Positions 1 to 7,976 of a stretch of DNA of 64,000 nucleotides are shown piece by piece (within the stretch, counting starts at the first letter, position 1; each line of letters begins with the position of its first letter). The DNA comes from Caecitellus pseudoparvulus. Its lineage: Eukaryota > Bigyra: Bicosoecida. Under the pieces are notes generated by a model. It had not been told where the DNA came from. It did not search any database and was given only the letters and a program-made list of their open reading frames with translations. Both the position numbers and the translations under genes were made by a program. The DNA lies in contig CBFFRQ010000030.1 in assembly GCA_965644315.1 (NCBI GenBank), forward strand, positions 617,083-681,082, written 5' to 3'.

Positions 1-1578
1 CACCCGAGCACAGCCAGCCAGGTGGAAGCTGCGGTGAATCCCGTGAATGGCACCTTTGGCTTTGCACTGCGCCAGCAGGTCGTGTGTGCTAACCCCGCCT
101 GTCGGTACACCCGCTGCCACGACGCAAGTCACTTCGATCTACCCCTGGACTTCCCGCCCCCTGACGACACTGCGGACCCTGACCCGTCGCCAAGCATGCC
201 GGCGGCGAGTGTGGTTGACCTTAATGCTGCAGTTGACGATGCAGCTCCACTGCCCATGGGCTCTGCCAGCGCCCCACCTCCCACACCAACCGCAGCAGGA
301 CGGCGCCTCTTTCCCTTGCCTGAGCTGCTGCAACGCCACTTTCAAGAAGAGACGCTGCAGCTCCGGTGCGAGCGGTGTGGCCACGACAAGGTGCGCAGCA
401 GGTCCTTCCTTGCCTCGCTGCCCCGCGTGCTGGTGCTGCACCTGAAGCGCTTTGCCGTAGACCCGGTGTCAGGCGTGTGCCGCAAAGTCAACGACCTCGT
501 GCCCTTCCCCGCCACCCTGGACATGGAGCAGTACTGCTGGAAAGGCCTGCCTCCAGGCACGCAGTGGGCCAGCGAGGCACCCACGTGCCGTGACCCAGGC
601 TCGCTCGCCGTGGTTGGCGCGCCCCCCCCTCTGGACGTGGGGCAAGATGTGGAAGCGGCGGTGTCTCGTGCCCTGGCCTCCGCCTCGCCTGCACCTCCCC
701 AGGCGCCCAAGCATGACACCAGCCCCCCCCGCCCTGGGCAGGCGTCACCTTCCTTCGGCCTGGACGCTGATGCAGACGCGGCCTTTGGCCCTCAGCCGGA
801 GAGTCTGGAGCGCAGAGCCACGCCCACTGCGAGCAGCTGGGGTTGGGACATTCCCAGCGCCACAGCTGGCGCACGCCGCCCCCCTCTGAGTGCAGGCATG
901 TCCGGTTCTCAGCGCATGCAGGCGTTCGTGGCGCGCCGGCGAAACAGTGCCGCCAAGCCGCCGTCGTCCCACGCGCCAGGCTGGCGCGGTGCTGTGCCGC
1001 GAGATTTAGGGAGTGCTTTTGCTGCTGCCAGCAAGCGTGGAGCAGGTGGTGGCGGCCTGAAGGGGGGCGGCCGGGAGGGCAAAGTGCCGCACTGCGAGGG
1101 GCACGGCGACGTTGGGGTGGCGCTTGCGCAACGAGCCGCAGAGGCGCCCGCTGATAGTGCCGTGGGTGCAGGCGCAGGTGCAGCAGATGGCGGTGGTGGT
1201 GGTGGTGGTTGTGGTGGTGGTGATCCCTTGCAGCAGGGTGTGCTGTGGGCGGGTGCGCGGCCACGGTACACGTGCCAGGCCATTATCCAGCACGAAGGGC
1301 GGGGGGCCAGGGTGGGGCACTACACCACCCTCGTCGCTGGGCGGGCCGATGGGCGCATGCAGTGGGGTGCGGGGGCGTGGGAGGGCCCCATCGCGTGGGC
1401 GGCAGAGCAAGCGCAGGCAGGGGGCGGAGGCTGCCACGCGGGGGGAGAGGCATGGTGGCAGTACAACGACTCCACCGTTCGGCGAGCTGCCAAGGCGGAA
1501 GTGTTCGGGGATGACACCATGTCGGCGGCGTACCTTCTCATGTACGTCCTGGAGGAGCCGTTTGCTGGGAGCGCCTGA
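1..1578 (+). CDS. Ubiquitin-specific protease (USP, peptidase C19), 5'-truncated by the window edge
   Basis: Removes ubiquitin from proteins; a cysteine protease of the USP fold. The reading frame is open to base 1, so the catalytic Cys box lies outside the window. Visible are a CANPAC zinc-ribbon-like pair (nt 88-105), its partner CERCG (about nt 370), the LPRVLVLHLKRF core (about nt 418-453) followed by a V-FP-LD strand, the His box GHYTTLV with catalytic His at nt 1318-1320, a WWQYNDS motif and the closing AYLLMYV. About 240 low-complexity residues (Pro/Ala/Gly-rich, with a polyglycine run near nt 1190-1230) interrupt the catalytic domain between LKRF and the His box. USPs of the USP37/26/29 type carry an insertion at a comparable place, but the inserted sequence here shows no ubiquitin-interacting motif that I recognise. 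The stop is TGA at 1576-1578. No introns are evident. The family call is secure; the subfamily is not. Confidence 0.88.
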   Translation, partial: HPSTASQVEAAVNPVNGTFGFALRQQVVCANPACRYTRCHDASHFDLPLDFPPPDDTADPDPSPSMPAASVVDLNAAVDDAAPLPMGSASAPPPTPTAAGRRLFPLPELLQRHFQEETLQLRCERCGHDKVRSRSFLASLPRVLVLHLKRFAVDPVSGVCRKVNDLVPFPATLDMEQYCWKGLPPGTQWASEAPTCRDPGSLAVVGAPPPLDVGQDVEAAVSRALASASPAPPQAPKHDTSPPRPGQASPSFGLDADADAAFGPQPESLERRATPTASSWGWDIPSATAGARRPPLSAGMSGSQRMQAFVARRRNSAAKPPSSHAPGWRGAVPRDLGSAFAAASKRGAGGGGLKGGGREGKVPHCEGHGDVGVALAQRAAEAPADSAVGAGAGAADGGGGGGGCGGGDPLQQGVLWAGARPRYTCQAIIQHEGRGARVGHYTTLVAGRADGRMQWGAGAWEGPIAWAAEQAQAGGGGCHAGGEAWWQYNDSTVRRAAKAEVFGDDTMSAAYLLMYVLEEPFAGSA

Positions 1579-1943
1579 AACGCCGCCGCCTCCGCCCACT
1601 GCGTCGTGGCGGGGCGGAAATGCAATGCACCGCCCTAGATACCCTGCGGCCGCCCGCCGGCTACCCCCCAAGCCGGCATTGTCTACGACTTGGCAACATT
1701 TGTAACTCTCCCGCTGGATGGTCCTTGGGTTGGTACCTGCTGTGCTGGTTGATCGAGTTCATGGTGTCTCTCTGCGTTGGCGATGTCTGCATGCTCCGCG
1801 TCCTTTCTTCGACAGTGTCCCGTTCTACACAGTCCGCGAGTGTCCCGCCGGCGAAGGGGGGTTGGGAGTGCGCGACGTCGCTGATAATCCTCCCCTCAGC
1901 TTTTTGCCTGGTGTGACGACCAATTTCCGCGCCACTCTCTGCA
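1579..1943. other. Intergenic spacer
   Basis: This 365-base spacer separates two genes read in the same direction. It must hold the 3' UTR of the protease and the promoter and 5' UTR of the octanoyltransferase. A TGTAA at 1701-1705 is the only candidate polyadenylation-like word I see, and it does not recur consistently after other genes here. No coding sequence is supported. Confidence 0.5.
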
Positions 1944-2720
1944 ATGGCTCACGCACCGCTCGTGCAGCGGTGGCTCAACGCCGTGCAGGCATGCAAAGCT
2001 AGCAGTATTTGGCTGGATGTGGGCAGGGCAGAGTACGGCGCGACGCTCGCCCTGCAGCGTGCTCTGCTGCAGCAGCGCCTGGACGCCGTGGCAGGCAAGC
2101 AGGCTGAGCAGCACAGCTTGCCCGACGTCGTCATCGCCACTGAGCACGCCCCTGCAGTGTACACGCTGGGGCGCACGTCCACAGAAGCCAACCTGTTGTT
2201 TGACAGCAGGAAGCCTCCGCTCCCCGTGCACCGTGTGGAGCGGGGCGGGGAAGTCACGTATCACGGCCCTGGCCAGCTGACTGTGTACCCAGTGCTGAAC
2301 CTCACTCGCTTCAAGAAAGACGTCCGGTGGTACGTACATACACTGGAGAGCGTGCTCATCGACACGCTGGCGCACTGGCACCTGCAGGGCACGCGCTTGC
2401 CGGGCCTGCCTGGCGTCTTCCTGTCAACGGCCAATGGTGCGACGCCCAAGGTTGCCCAGGTGGGCATCGCGGCTAGCAAGTGGCACACCATGCATGGCAT
2501 CGCCCTGAACGTGGCCCCACACATGCCACACTTCAAGCACATTGTCCCCTGCGGCATCGCCGAGCACGCGGCCACCAGCATGGCGCAGTGTGTGGCGGCG
2601 GGCGCACCCCCCCTCACACTCCCAGCGGTGAAGGAACGACTAGCGAGGCACCTTCGCGAGGCACTGGGGTGTGATCTGGAGCACGTGGACCCGGCCGCAG
2701 ACAGGCGTGGGTGGCTGTGA
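1944..2720 (+). CDS. LIPT2: Octanoyl-[acyl carrier protein]:protein octanoyltransferase (LipB/LIPT2)
   Basis: Transfers octanoate from acyl carrier protein to lipoyl domains (H protein, E2 subunits), the first step of mitochondrial lipoate assembly. The 258-residue length is normal for the family. The signature RGGEVTYHGPGQL lies near residue 98. The PKVAQVGI segment supplies the expected catalytic Lys near residue 169, and PCGI gives the catalytic Cys near residue 203. The amino terminus is basic and amphipathic and could serve as a mitochondrial presequence, but this is inference. The start is the ATG at 1944. There are no introns. The gene converges on the phosphopantetheine adenylyltransferase gene with only 12 bp between stop codons. 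The LPL ligase-type alternative is unlikely because the LipB signature and Cys/Lys pair are intact. Confidence 0.93.
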   Translation: MAHAPLVQRWLNAVQACKASSIWLDVGRAEYGATLALQRALLQQRLDAVAGKQAEQHSLPDVVIATEHAPAVYTLGRTSTEANLLFDSRKPPLPVHRVERGGEVTYHGPGQLTVYPVLNLTRFKKDVRWYVHTLESVLIDTLAHWHLQGTRLPGLPGVFLSTANGATPKVAQVGIAASKWHTMHGIALNVAPHMPHFKHIVPCGIAEHAATSMAQCVAAGAPPLTLPAVKERLARHLREALGCDLEHVDPAADRRGWL

Positions 2721-2732
2721 CACGCTGCTGCA

Positions 2733-3755
2733 TTACTGCCCCTGCTTGGCGGTCCACTGCCGCAGCCACGTGCTTGACTGCAGCGTGTTGTTGCGCCGAG
2801 CAATGCAGATGACTTCCAGGGGGGGCATGCCTGCCGCCGTGCGCTTGTTGTTGATCCACGCCGCGCCAGAGAGTGTCTCGGTGGACACCACGATGGCGGT
2901 GAAGGCGGGGTCCGTCGCCGCCGCGCCACCTGGGTCATCCAGCCGTGCCACGGTGAGGTGCAGGTCAGGCGCGACGCTGGCCAGAAACCCCCGCACAGCG
3001 CCCTCACGCTCCTCGTAGCTCTGCAGCACCTCGGCATGTTTCTTCTTGGACAGCAGGGCGGGGCCCGTCAGGCCGATGTACAGGTGTCCGCTGCCTGCCT
3101 CCGTCACCGCCGCCGCAGTGGCCAGCAGCTTCCGGTGCCCTGCGTGCATGTGGTCGAAGGTGCCGCCCACGGCGACGAGGGAGTGAGCGGGAAGGGGCGC
3201 AGAGGCAGCCTCCACCACCGTCACGCCACTGTAGTCCTGCGTGGGCACTTGCACCAGCTGTCCAGACCAGGCCGTGGGCAGCCACTGCACCAGCTTCGCG
3301 TCGGCAGCATCCACCAACACTGCGTCTGCGGCCTGGGCCACTGCGCCCAGCTCCTGCGCCACGACGGTGCCGCCCAGCGCTGCTCCGGGCACCACTGTGC
3401 ACTGCAGCATGGGCTTGCCCACGTCACAGGCTGCCGTGTACGCTTCGTCGTACAGTGCCATCATGTACTTCGCCAGCAGCGCCTGGTCCAGGCTGGTGGG
3501 ACCTGGTCGCAGCCAGATGGTCAACTTCTTCGCCACCTGCTTGCAGCTCTCAAACAGGACTTCATTGTGGTTGAAGGTCGGGGCAGACTCGTTTGCATAG
3601 TCAAGAACTAGCACGCCGTGGTCCAGGGTGGGTGTCGCCGGCTGTGCGGCTGTGGCCGATGCCCAACGCGCTGCTGCTGCACACGCGCAACGCCGGCGTA
3701 ACGCCGCCGTCACGCCCAAGGCAGCCCCCGCGCTGAGGGCCAAAGCAGCAGCCAT
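2733..3755 (-). CDS. COAD: Phosphopantetheine adenylyltransferase (eukaryotic CoA synthase PPAT half)
   Basis: Converts 4'-phosphopantetheine and ATP to dephospho-CoA, the fourth step of CoA synthesis. The nucleotidyltransferase motif GGTFDHMHAGH is near residues 195-208. Further on are the conserved LTGPALLSKKKHAE segment and, near residue 300, ETLSGAAWINNKR-type sequence typical of eukaryotic enzymes. The roughly 150 residues before the catalytic domain resemble the amino-terminal region of animal COASY. The dephospho-CoA kinase half of COASY is absent, so the enzyme is monofunctional, as in plants and fungi. The start is taken at the ATG at 3755-3753, giving 340 residues; an in-frame stop lies just upstream. 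Residues 1-20 are hydrophobic and followed by an Arg cluster, suggesting an organelle targeting signal or anchor. It shares a 135 bp divergent promoter with the oxidoreductase gene. Confidence 0.92.
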   Translation of the reverse strand: MAAALALSAGAALGVTAALRRRCACAAAARWASATAAQPATPTLDHGVLVLDYANESAPTFNHNEVLFESCKQVAKKLTIWLRPGPTSLDQALLAKYMMALYDEAYTAACDVGKPMLQCTVVPGAALGGTVVAQELGAVAQAADAVLVDAADAKLVQWLPTAWSGQLVQVPTQDYSGVTVVEAASAPLPAHSLVAVGGTFDHMHAGHRKLLATAAAVTEAGSGHLYIGLTGPALLSKKKHAEVLQSYEEREGAVRGFLASVAPDLHLTVARLDDPGGAAATDPAFTAIVVSTETLSGAAWINNKRTAAGMPPLEVICIARRNNTLQSSTWLRQWTAKQGQ

Positions 3756-3890
3756 CCAAAGCACTCAAAGTGGGTAAATCAACACAAAACACCTTGATAC
3801 TGGCTCATGTGGTACAGTGCGCGCTTCTGACTGAGGATTTGCCCACTCCCAGCAATTGTCGCTGCAAATCGAAGGCAGCCTTCGCTTGCC
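3756..3890. promoter_or_regulatory. Short bidirectional promoter region
   Basis: Only 135 bases separate the start codons of two divergent genes (phosphopantetheine adenylyltransferase on minus, oxidoreductase on plus). Both 5' UTRs and core promoters must fit here. No TATA box is evident. The region is distinctly less GC-rich than the flanking coding sequence. Confidence 0.5.
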
Positions 3891-5233
3891 ATGGCTGCCG
3901 CCGCCGCTACTGGCGCTGAGGGTGGAAGCAGCAAGGCGCCGAGTGGGGCAGGTGAAACCTGCATCAGCATTCCATCTGCTGGGGGCTACGATAAGCTCCT
4001 TGTCGCGCAGGGGGGAGAAGTGCAATGCGACGCGCTGCTGGCTCCGCAGAACCAGGACAAGCAAGGCGGCGTGGACCGAAGCCGCACGGTGACAGTGCAG
4101 ATCCACGCTGCAGGGGTGAACTACGCCGATGTCTGCATTCGATGGGGGTTGTATGCGTCTGCAGCTGAGTACGTCGGCTACCCCATCACGCCTGGTGTGT
4201 GTCGCATGCCTGCTCAGCGATTTCCGCAGCCGCAGCACGCGCCCCCACTCACTCCCTGCTGTCCCCGCCAGGCTTTGAATTTGCGGGGACAGTGCTGAGC
4301 ACATCACATGCCGATTCACCGTTCCACGCTGGGCAGCGTGTGTTTGGCGTGACGTTGTTCGGGGCGTACAGCACCGGCGTCCGCGTGCCGGAGCACCAGC
4401 TGTTTGCCATGCCAGATGGCATGACCATGGCGCAGGGAGCAGCGGTGCTGGCCACGTACTTCACAGCGTACTACGCGTTCCACGAACTGGCCAGACCACC
4501 CCCCGGCTCCAGCGTCCTCATCCACTCGGCAGCCGGCGGGGTGGGGTCCACCCTTGCCCGCCTCGCCCACGCCGCTGGATGCCGTGCAGTGGGTGTCGTG
4601 GGTGCGCCCAACAAGGCCGCCTTCGCCGCCGCAGCGGGCTGTGCGGCGGTCATCACCAAGGCCGCTGCTGCCTCGACGGTGAGTGACTCCGCACAGGCGG
4701 GTGCGGCAGGCAAAGCGACTGTGCGGCACGCCATAGGCAGCTCAGCGCGCCTGTGGCAGGCAGTGGCGGAGGAGGGGGGTGAGGGGGGGTACCGGGCCAT
4801 CTTCGACGCCAATGGCGTGGCCACGTTGTCAGGCAGCTACAGTGCCCTGGCCCCAGCAGGGCGCTTGGTGGTGTATGGATTCCACTCCATGCTGCCGCGG
4901 CAGGGGGGGGTGCTGGGCCTCGGCCAGTGGCTGCGCATGGCGTGGGACTACCTCTGTACGCCGCGCTTCGACCCCCTGCACATGGTCACGGCCAACAAGA
5001 GCGTCATGGCCTTCAACCTCAGCTTCCTCTTCAACGAGGTGGCTCTCCTGGACATTGCCATGGACACCTTCCGGCGCCTGTGGGCGGATGGGACCTTGGC
5101 AGCCGGCCTCACAATCGCGACATTCCCTCTGGAAGACGTGGCCGCTGCCCACGCCGCAATTGAAAGCGGCACGACCAAGGGCAAGCTGGTGCTCATCACA
5201 CGGCACTGTGCCGAGCACGACGCCAGTGCGTGA
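3891..5233 (+). CDS. Zinc-less medium-chain dehydrogenase, VAT1/quinone-oxidoreductase type
   Basis: An NADPH-dependent oxidoreductase of the MDR superfamily. Exons are 3891-4194 and 4272-5233; the 77-base intron (4195-4271) is phase 1 and its removal joins PITPG to FEFAGTV, the conserved join of this family. The product is 421 residues. The catalytic-domain motif AAGVNYADVCIRWG is in exon 1. The nucleotide-binding HSAAGGVGSTLARLA is near residue 187. The VVYGFHSMLPR segment and the carboxy-terminal PLHMVTANKSVMAFNL region resemble synaptic vesicle VAT-1 rather than zeta-crystallin. No zinc ligands are seen. It converges on the DDX51 gene, with 28 bp between stop codons. The physiological substrate cannot be told from sequence. 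Confidence 0.88.
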
Positions 5234-5261
5234 GCCCAATGCACAGCCCTCCACGGCAGAG

Positions 5262-7502
5262 TCAGTCACTGTCGCTGCTGTCGCTGTCACTGCTGCTGTC
5301 ACTGCTGCTGGACTGGGGGCTCTGCTCGCCTTGAGGCTCGAACGCGTCGTCCAGGGGAATGCGCTCACCCTCACTGGCGGTCAGGGCCGCCACCGGTTCC
5401 ACCTCCTGCAAGTCCCCGGCCCGCTCAGCGGCCAGGATACTAGGCACTTGGGCCAGGCAGCGCTTATAACGGGGCACCAGCGGCGTGAAGGCAGAGCGCT
5501 CCAGCTGCAGCTGAGACACTTTGGCGCTGCCGTCGGGCAGCACCATGTCTGCGCGAAGGGTGTGCATCATGTCCAGGAAGAACTTGCGCTGCTTGGAGAG
5601 CAGGATGGTGTAGGCGGCGCCATCCCGCCCAGCGCGGGCAGCTCGCCCCACACGGTGCACGTACGTCCGGATGCTGCCTGGTGGGTCGTAGGACACGGTG
5701 GCGGCGACGTTGGGCAGGTCCAGCCCGCGTGCAGCAGCGTCTGAGGACACCAGGACGCGCACCTGGCCACTGGCCGCCTGTGCCAGCATGGCTGAGCGCG
5801 CATCCTGCCGCAGGCTGGAGCTGAACTCGGCGACAGTGCAGGTGGCGCGGGCAGGCGTGGCCTGGGAGGGCGGGATGTCGGCCCCCGTGCCGTGCAGCTG
5901 CAGCAGGCGTGTGAGGCGGTGCGTGGCGGTGAGGGAGCCCGTGAACACGAGGACAACGCTGCGGGGGGGTGCCGCTGCCAGTGCTGCCAGGATGAGGTGC
6001 AGTGCCGCCAAGGACTTGTCACGCGCCTTGACGGTGACGAACCGCTCGGTGAGGTTGGCGGGGGTGATGAACTTGCCCCCTGCCGTGCCCTCGTGCAGGG
6101 CAGCCGCCTCGCCGGCGTCGCTGCCTGCCGCCACATCCCGCACAGTGGTGAAGTGGGTGGGCCTGTGCAGGGCCAGGGCTGCCATGTGCTGGGGGTTGTT
6201 GGTGAGTGTGGCCGACACCAGCACCCGGCGGAGGGGGTGGGCCAGGGCAGCAGGGGGAAGACAGGCAGGGCTGGACGTGCCTGGCAGCGCCAAAGCAGCC
6301 AAGGCAAAGTTATGGGCGACGAGGCTGCTGTTGGAGCCCGCCCCCGCGCCCAGCATGCCTGATGAGACCAGGGTGCCGGGGATGGCGCTGCCCACTGCTG
6401 GGCGGTGCTCCGTCCACACAGCCTCATACACGCGGCGAATCCAGTGGTTGTACGACTGTGCCAGCAGACGGTCTGCCTCGTCCACCACCATCCACTGCAG
6501 CGCCGCCAGGCTGAACCCTGGCGTGCGGTCCAGGTGATCCACCAGGCGCCCGGGCGTGGCCACCACGACATCCACCGGACCCGACACCGCCGCCGCCTCC
6601 ACAGCCAAGGAGGTGTGCCCCGTCACCAGCTCTACCCGCAGACCCAGGGCGCCACCCAGGGCTGCAGCGATGCCGTGCACTTGCGCGGCAAGTTCTCGCG
6701 TCGGCAGCAACACCAGACCCCGCAGACCCCGCCCGCCCTGCTCTGCCAGGGCGTGCAGCATGGGAAGCAGGTATGCGAGGGTCTTGCCGCTGCCCGTGGG
6801 AGCGGTGATGGCGACATCTCCAAGGCAGCTGACGTCCCCAGCGGCCGTCGCCGCCACCAGTGCAGGCACGACGTCGCGCTGGACAGGGAACCACCTGTCG
6901 TGCCCCAGCGCTTCCACGGCAGCTATGAGGTCCGACCGCAAACCCCACTCTGCCGCCTCCTTTGCCAGACTGCCTGCCGGGCTCGGGGTCGTGCCAATGG
7001 CCTTCGTGCTCAGCACGGCACGGGTGCCCACTGCAGCGCCTGCACCACTGCCGGCAGCCTCCACTGCCGCCTGGCGCACTGCGCGCCGCCCAGCACTCTC
7101 CTTCGCAGAGGGAGCAAGGGCGCCATCCTGGCGCATGTGCTTGGCAAGGCTGGCCAGCGTGAAGTCTTGCGGGGCTTCAGCGGCACTGGCATGAGCTGTG
7201 GGGCTGCCGATTTCCGCACTGCTCCTCGAGCCGTCACTGGACGCACCAGACCCAGACGAGGAGGACGATCCAGAAGCGCTGGATGCATGGCTAGCGGCAC
7301 TACTATCTGAGTCTGCTCGGGCGCGCTTCGGTGTCGGCGCAGCAGCTCTGGAATGGGGTGCATCGGCTGTTCCGTGCGGGGAGGCTGCGGAACTTGGGCG
7401 TCCACGCTTGCCTCGTGCAAGAGTCGCCTTCAGCTTCGCCACAGCATCTTCTTTCCCCTGCACCGCAGCATCACCAAGTCCGTGCCGTTGAATGCCGAAC
7501 AT
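5262..7502 (-). CDS. DDX51: DEAD-box RNA helicase, DDX51/Dbp6 type
   Basis: A nucleolar ATP-dependent RNA helicase for early 60S ribosomal subunit assembly. Motif I APTGSGKT is near residue 232, the PTREL and VVATPGRLVDHLDRTPGFSL stretch follows, motif II VVDEAD is near 340, motif III is SATL, and motif VI YVHRVGRAARAG is near 610. The TPGFSL sequence after motif Ib and the PLVPRY segment near the end are diagnostic of DDX51/Dbp6. The amino-terminal 170 residues are Ser/Ala-rich and basic; the carboxy end is a Ser/Asp run (nt 5265-5330) suited to casein kinase 2 phosphorylation. The start is set at the ATG at 7502-7500 because no earlier in-frame ATG exists, giving 746 residues. The gene is intronless. 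Confidence 0.93.
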   Translation of the reverse strand: MFGIQRHGLGDAAVQGKEDAVAKLKATLARGKRGRPSSAASPHGTADAPHSRAAAPTPKRARADSDSSAASHASSASGSSSSSGSGASSDGSRSSAEIGSPTAHASAAEAPQDFTLASLAKHMRQDGALAPSAKESAGRRAVRQAAVEAAGSGAGAAVGTRAVLSTKAIGTTPSPAGSLAKEAAEWGLRSDLIAAVEALGHDRWFPVQRDVVPALVAATAAGDVSCLGDVAITAPTGSGKTLAYLLPMLHALAEQGGRGLRGLVLLPTRELAAQVHGIAAALGGALGLRVELVTGHTSLAVEAAAVSGPVDVVVATPGRLVDHLDRTPGFSLAALQWMVVDEADRLLAQSYNHWIRRVYEAVWTEHRPAVGSAIPGTLVSSGMLGAGAGSNSSLVAHNFALAALALPGTSSPACLPPAALAHPLRRVLVSATLTNNPQHMAALALHRPTHFTTVRDVAAGSDAGEAAALHEGTAGGKFITPANLTERFVTVKARDKSLAALHLILAALAAAPPRSVVLVFTGSLTATHRLTRLLQLHGTGADIPPSQATPARATCTVAEFSSSLRQDARSAMLAQAASGQVRVLVSSDAAARGLDLPNVAATVSYDPPGSIRTYVHRVGRAARAGRDGAAYTILLSKQRKFFLDMMHTLRADMVLPDGSAKVSQLQLERSAFTPLVPRYKRCLAQVPSILAAERAGDLQEVEPVAALTASEGERIPLDDAFEPQGEQSPQSSSSDSSSDSDSSDSD

Positions 7503-7976
7503 GACGTTCGAATCCGGTGCGCAATGCCCCTGGGCAAGACTTCCAGTCGACGAAGCTGCAGATTCGAGCTGCTCCAACCCACGCGCAGACCTGCCACACT
7601 TGCAAAGCAGACAGGTGCTTCAAGGTCCTCAGTTTAAATGGTGGTTATTTGAGTATTGGGGAGTGGCCTTCCTTTCATTCCAGTGGCACGAAGCCCCCAT
7701 CCTTGGCCGCTGGCGCGAGGCAAAGATCGTGTCAGAGTCGCCTGGACGCCGAAATGTGAGGGGGGCAGCGGGGGGCACAAGGGCAATCGCCACCACTGCA
7801 CACAATCCAAACACACACCCACAAATGACAAGCTTCCCAACCTTCAAGGACACCTGGTTCACTCTGCCCTACTTCTGTGTGAGTACCCGCATGGCGGTGG
7901 CATGTGCACTGCGGCACTGCACCTCACGCACCACCACGCCGTTTCCCTCTCCAGGCCCAGCAGGCCACGCATTCAG
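7503..7976. promoter_or_regulatory. Divergent intergenic region
   Basis: These 474 bases separate the starts of the DDX51 gene (minus) and the repeat-SPFH gene (plus), so they hold both promoters and 5' UTRs. The stretch around 7620-7670 is AT-richer than its surroundings. No coding sequence, tRNA or clear core-promoter element is supported. A CCTCTCCAG near 7946-7954 could be a 3' splice site of a 5' UTR intron for the plus-strand gene. Confidence 0.4.

Noticed and set aside
1187-1232. GGT-rich run in the protease gene as a regulatory repeat
   Set aside because: It is in frame and encodes polyglycine within a low-complexity insert; no separate role is indicated.
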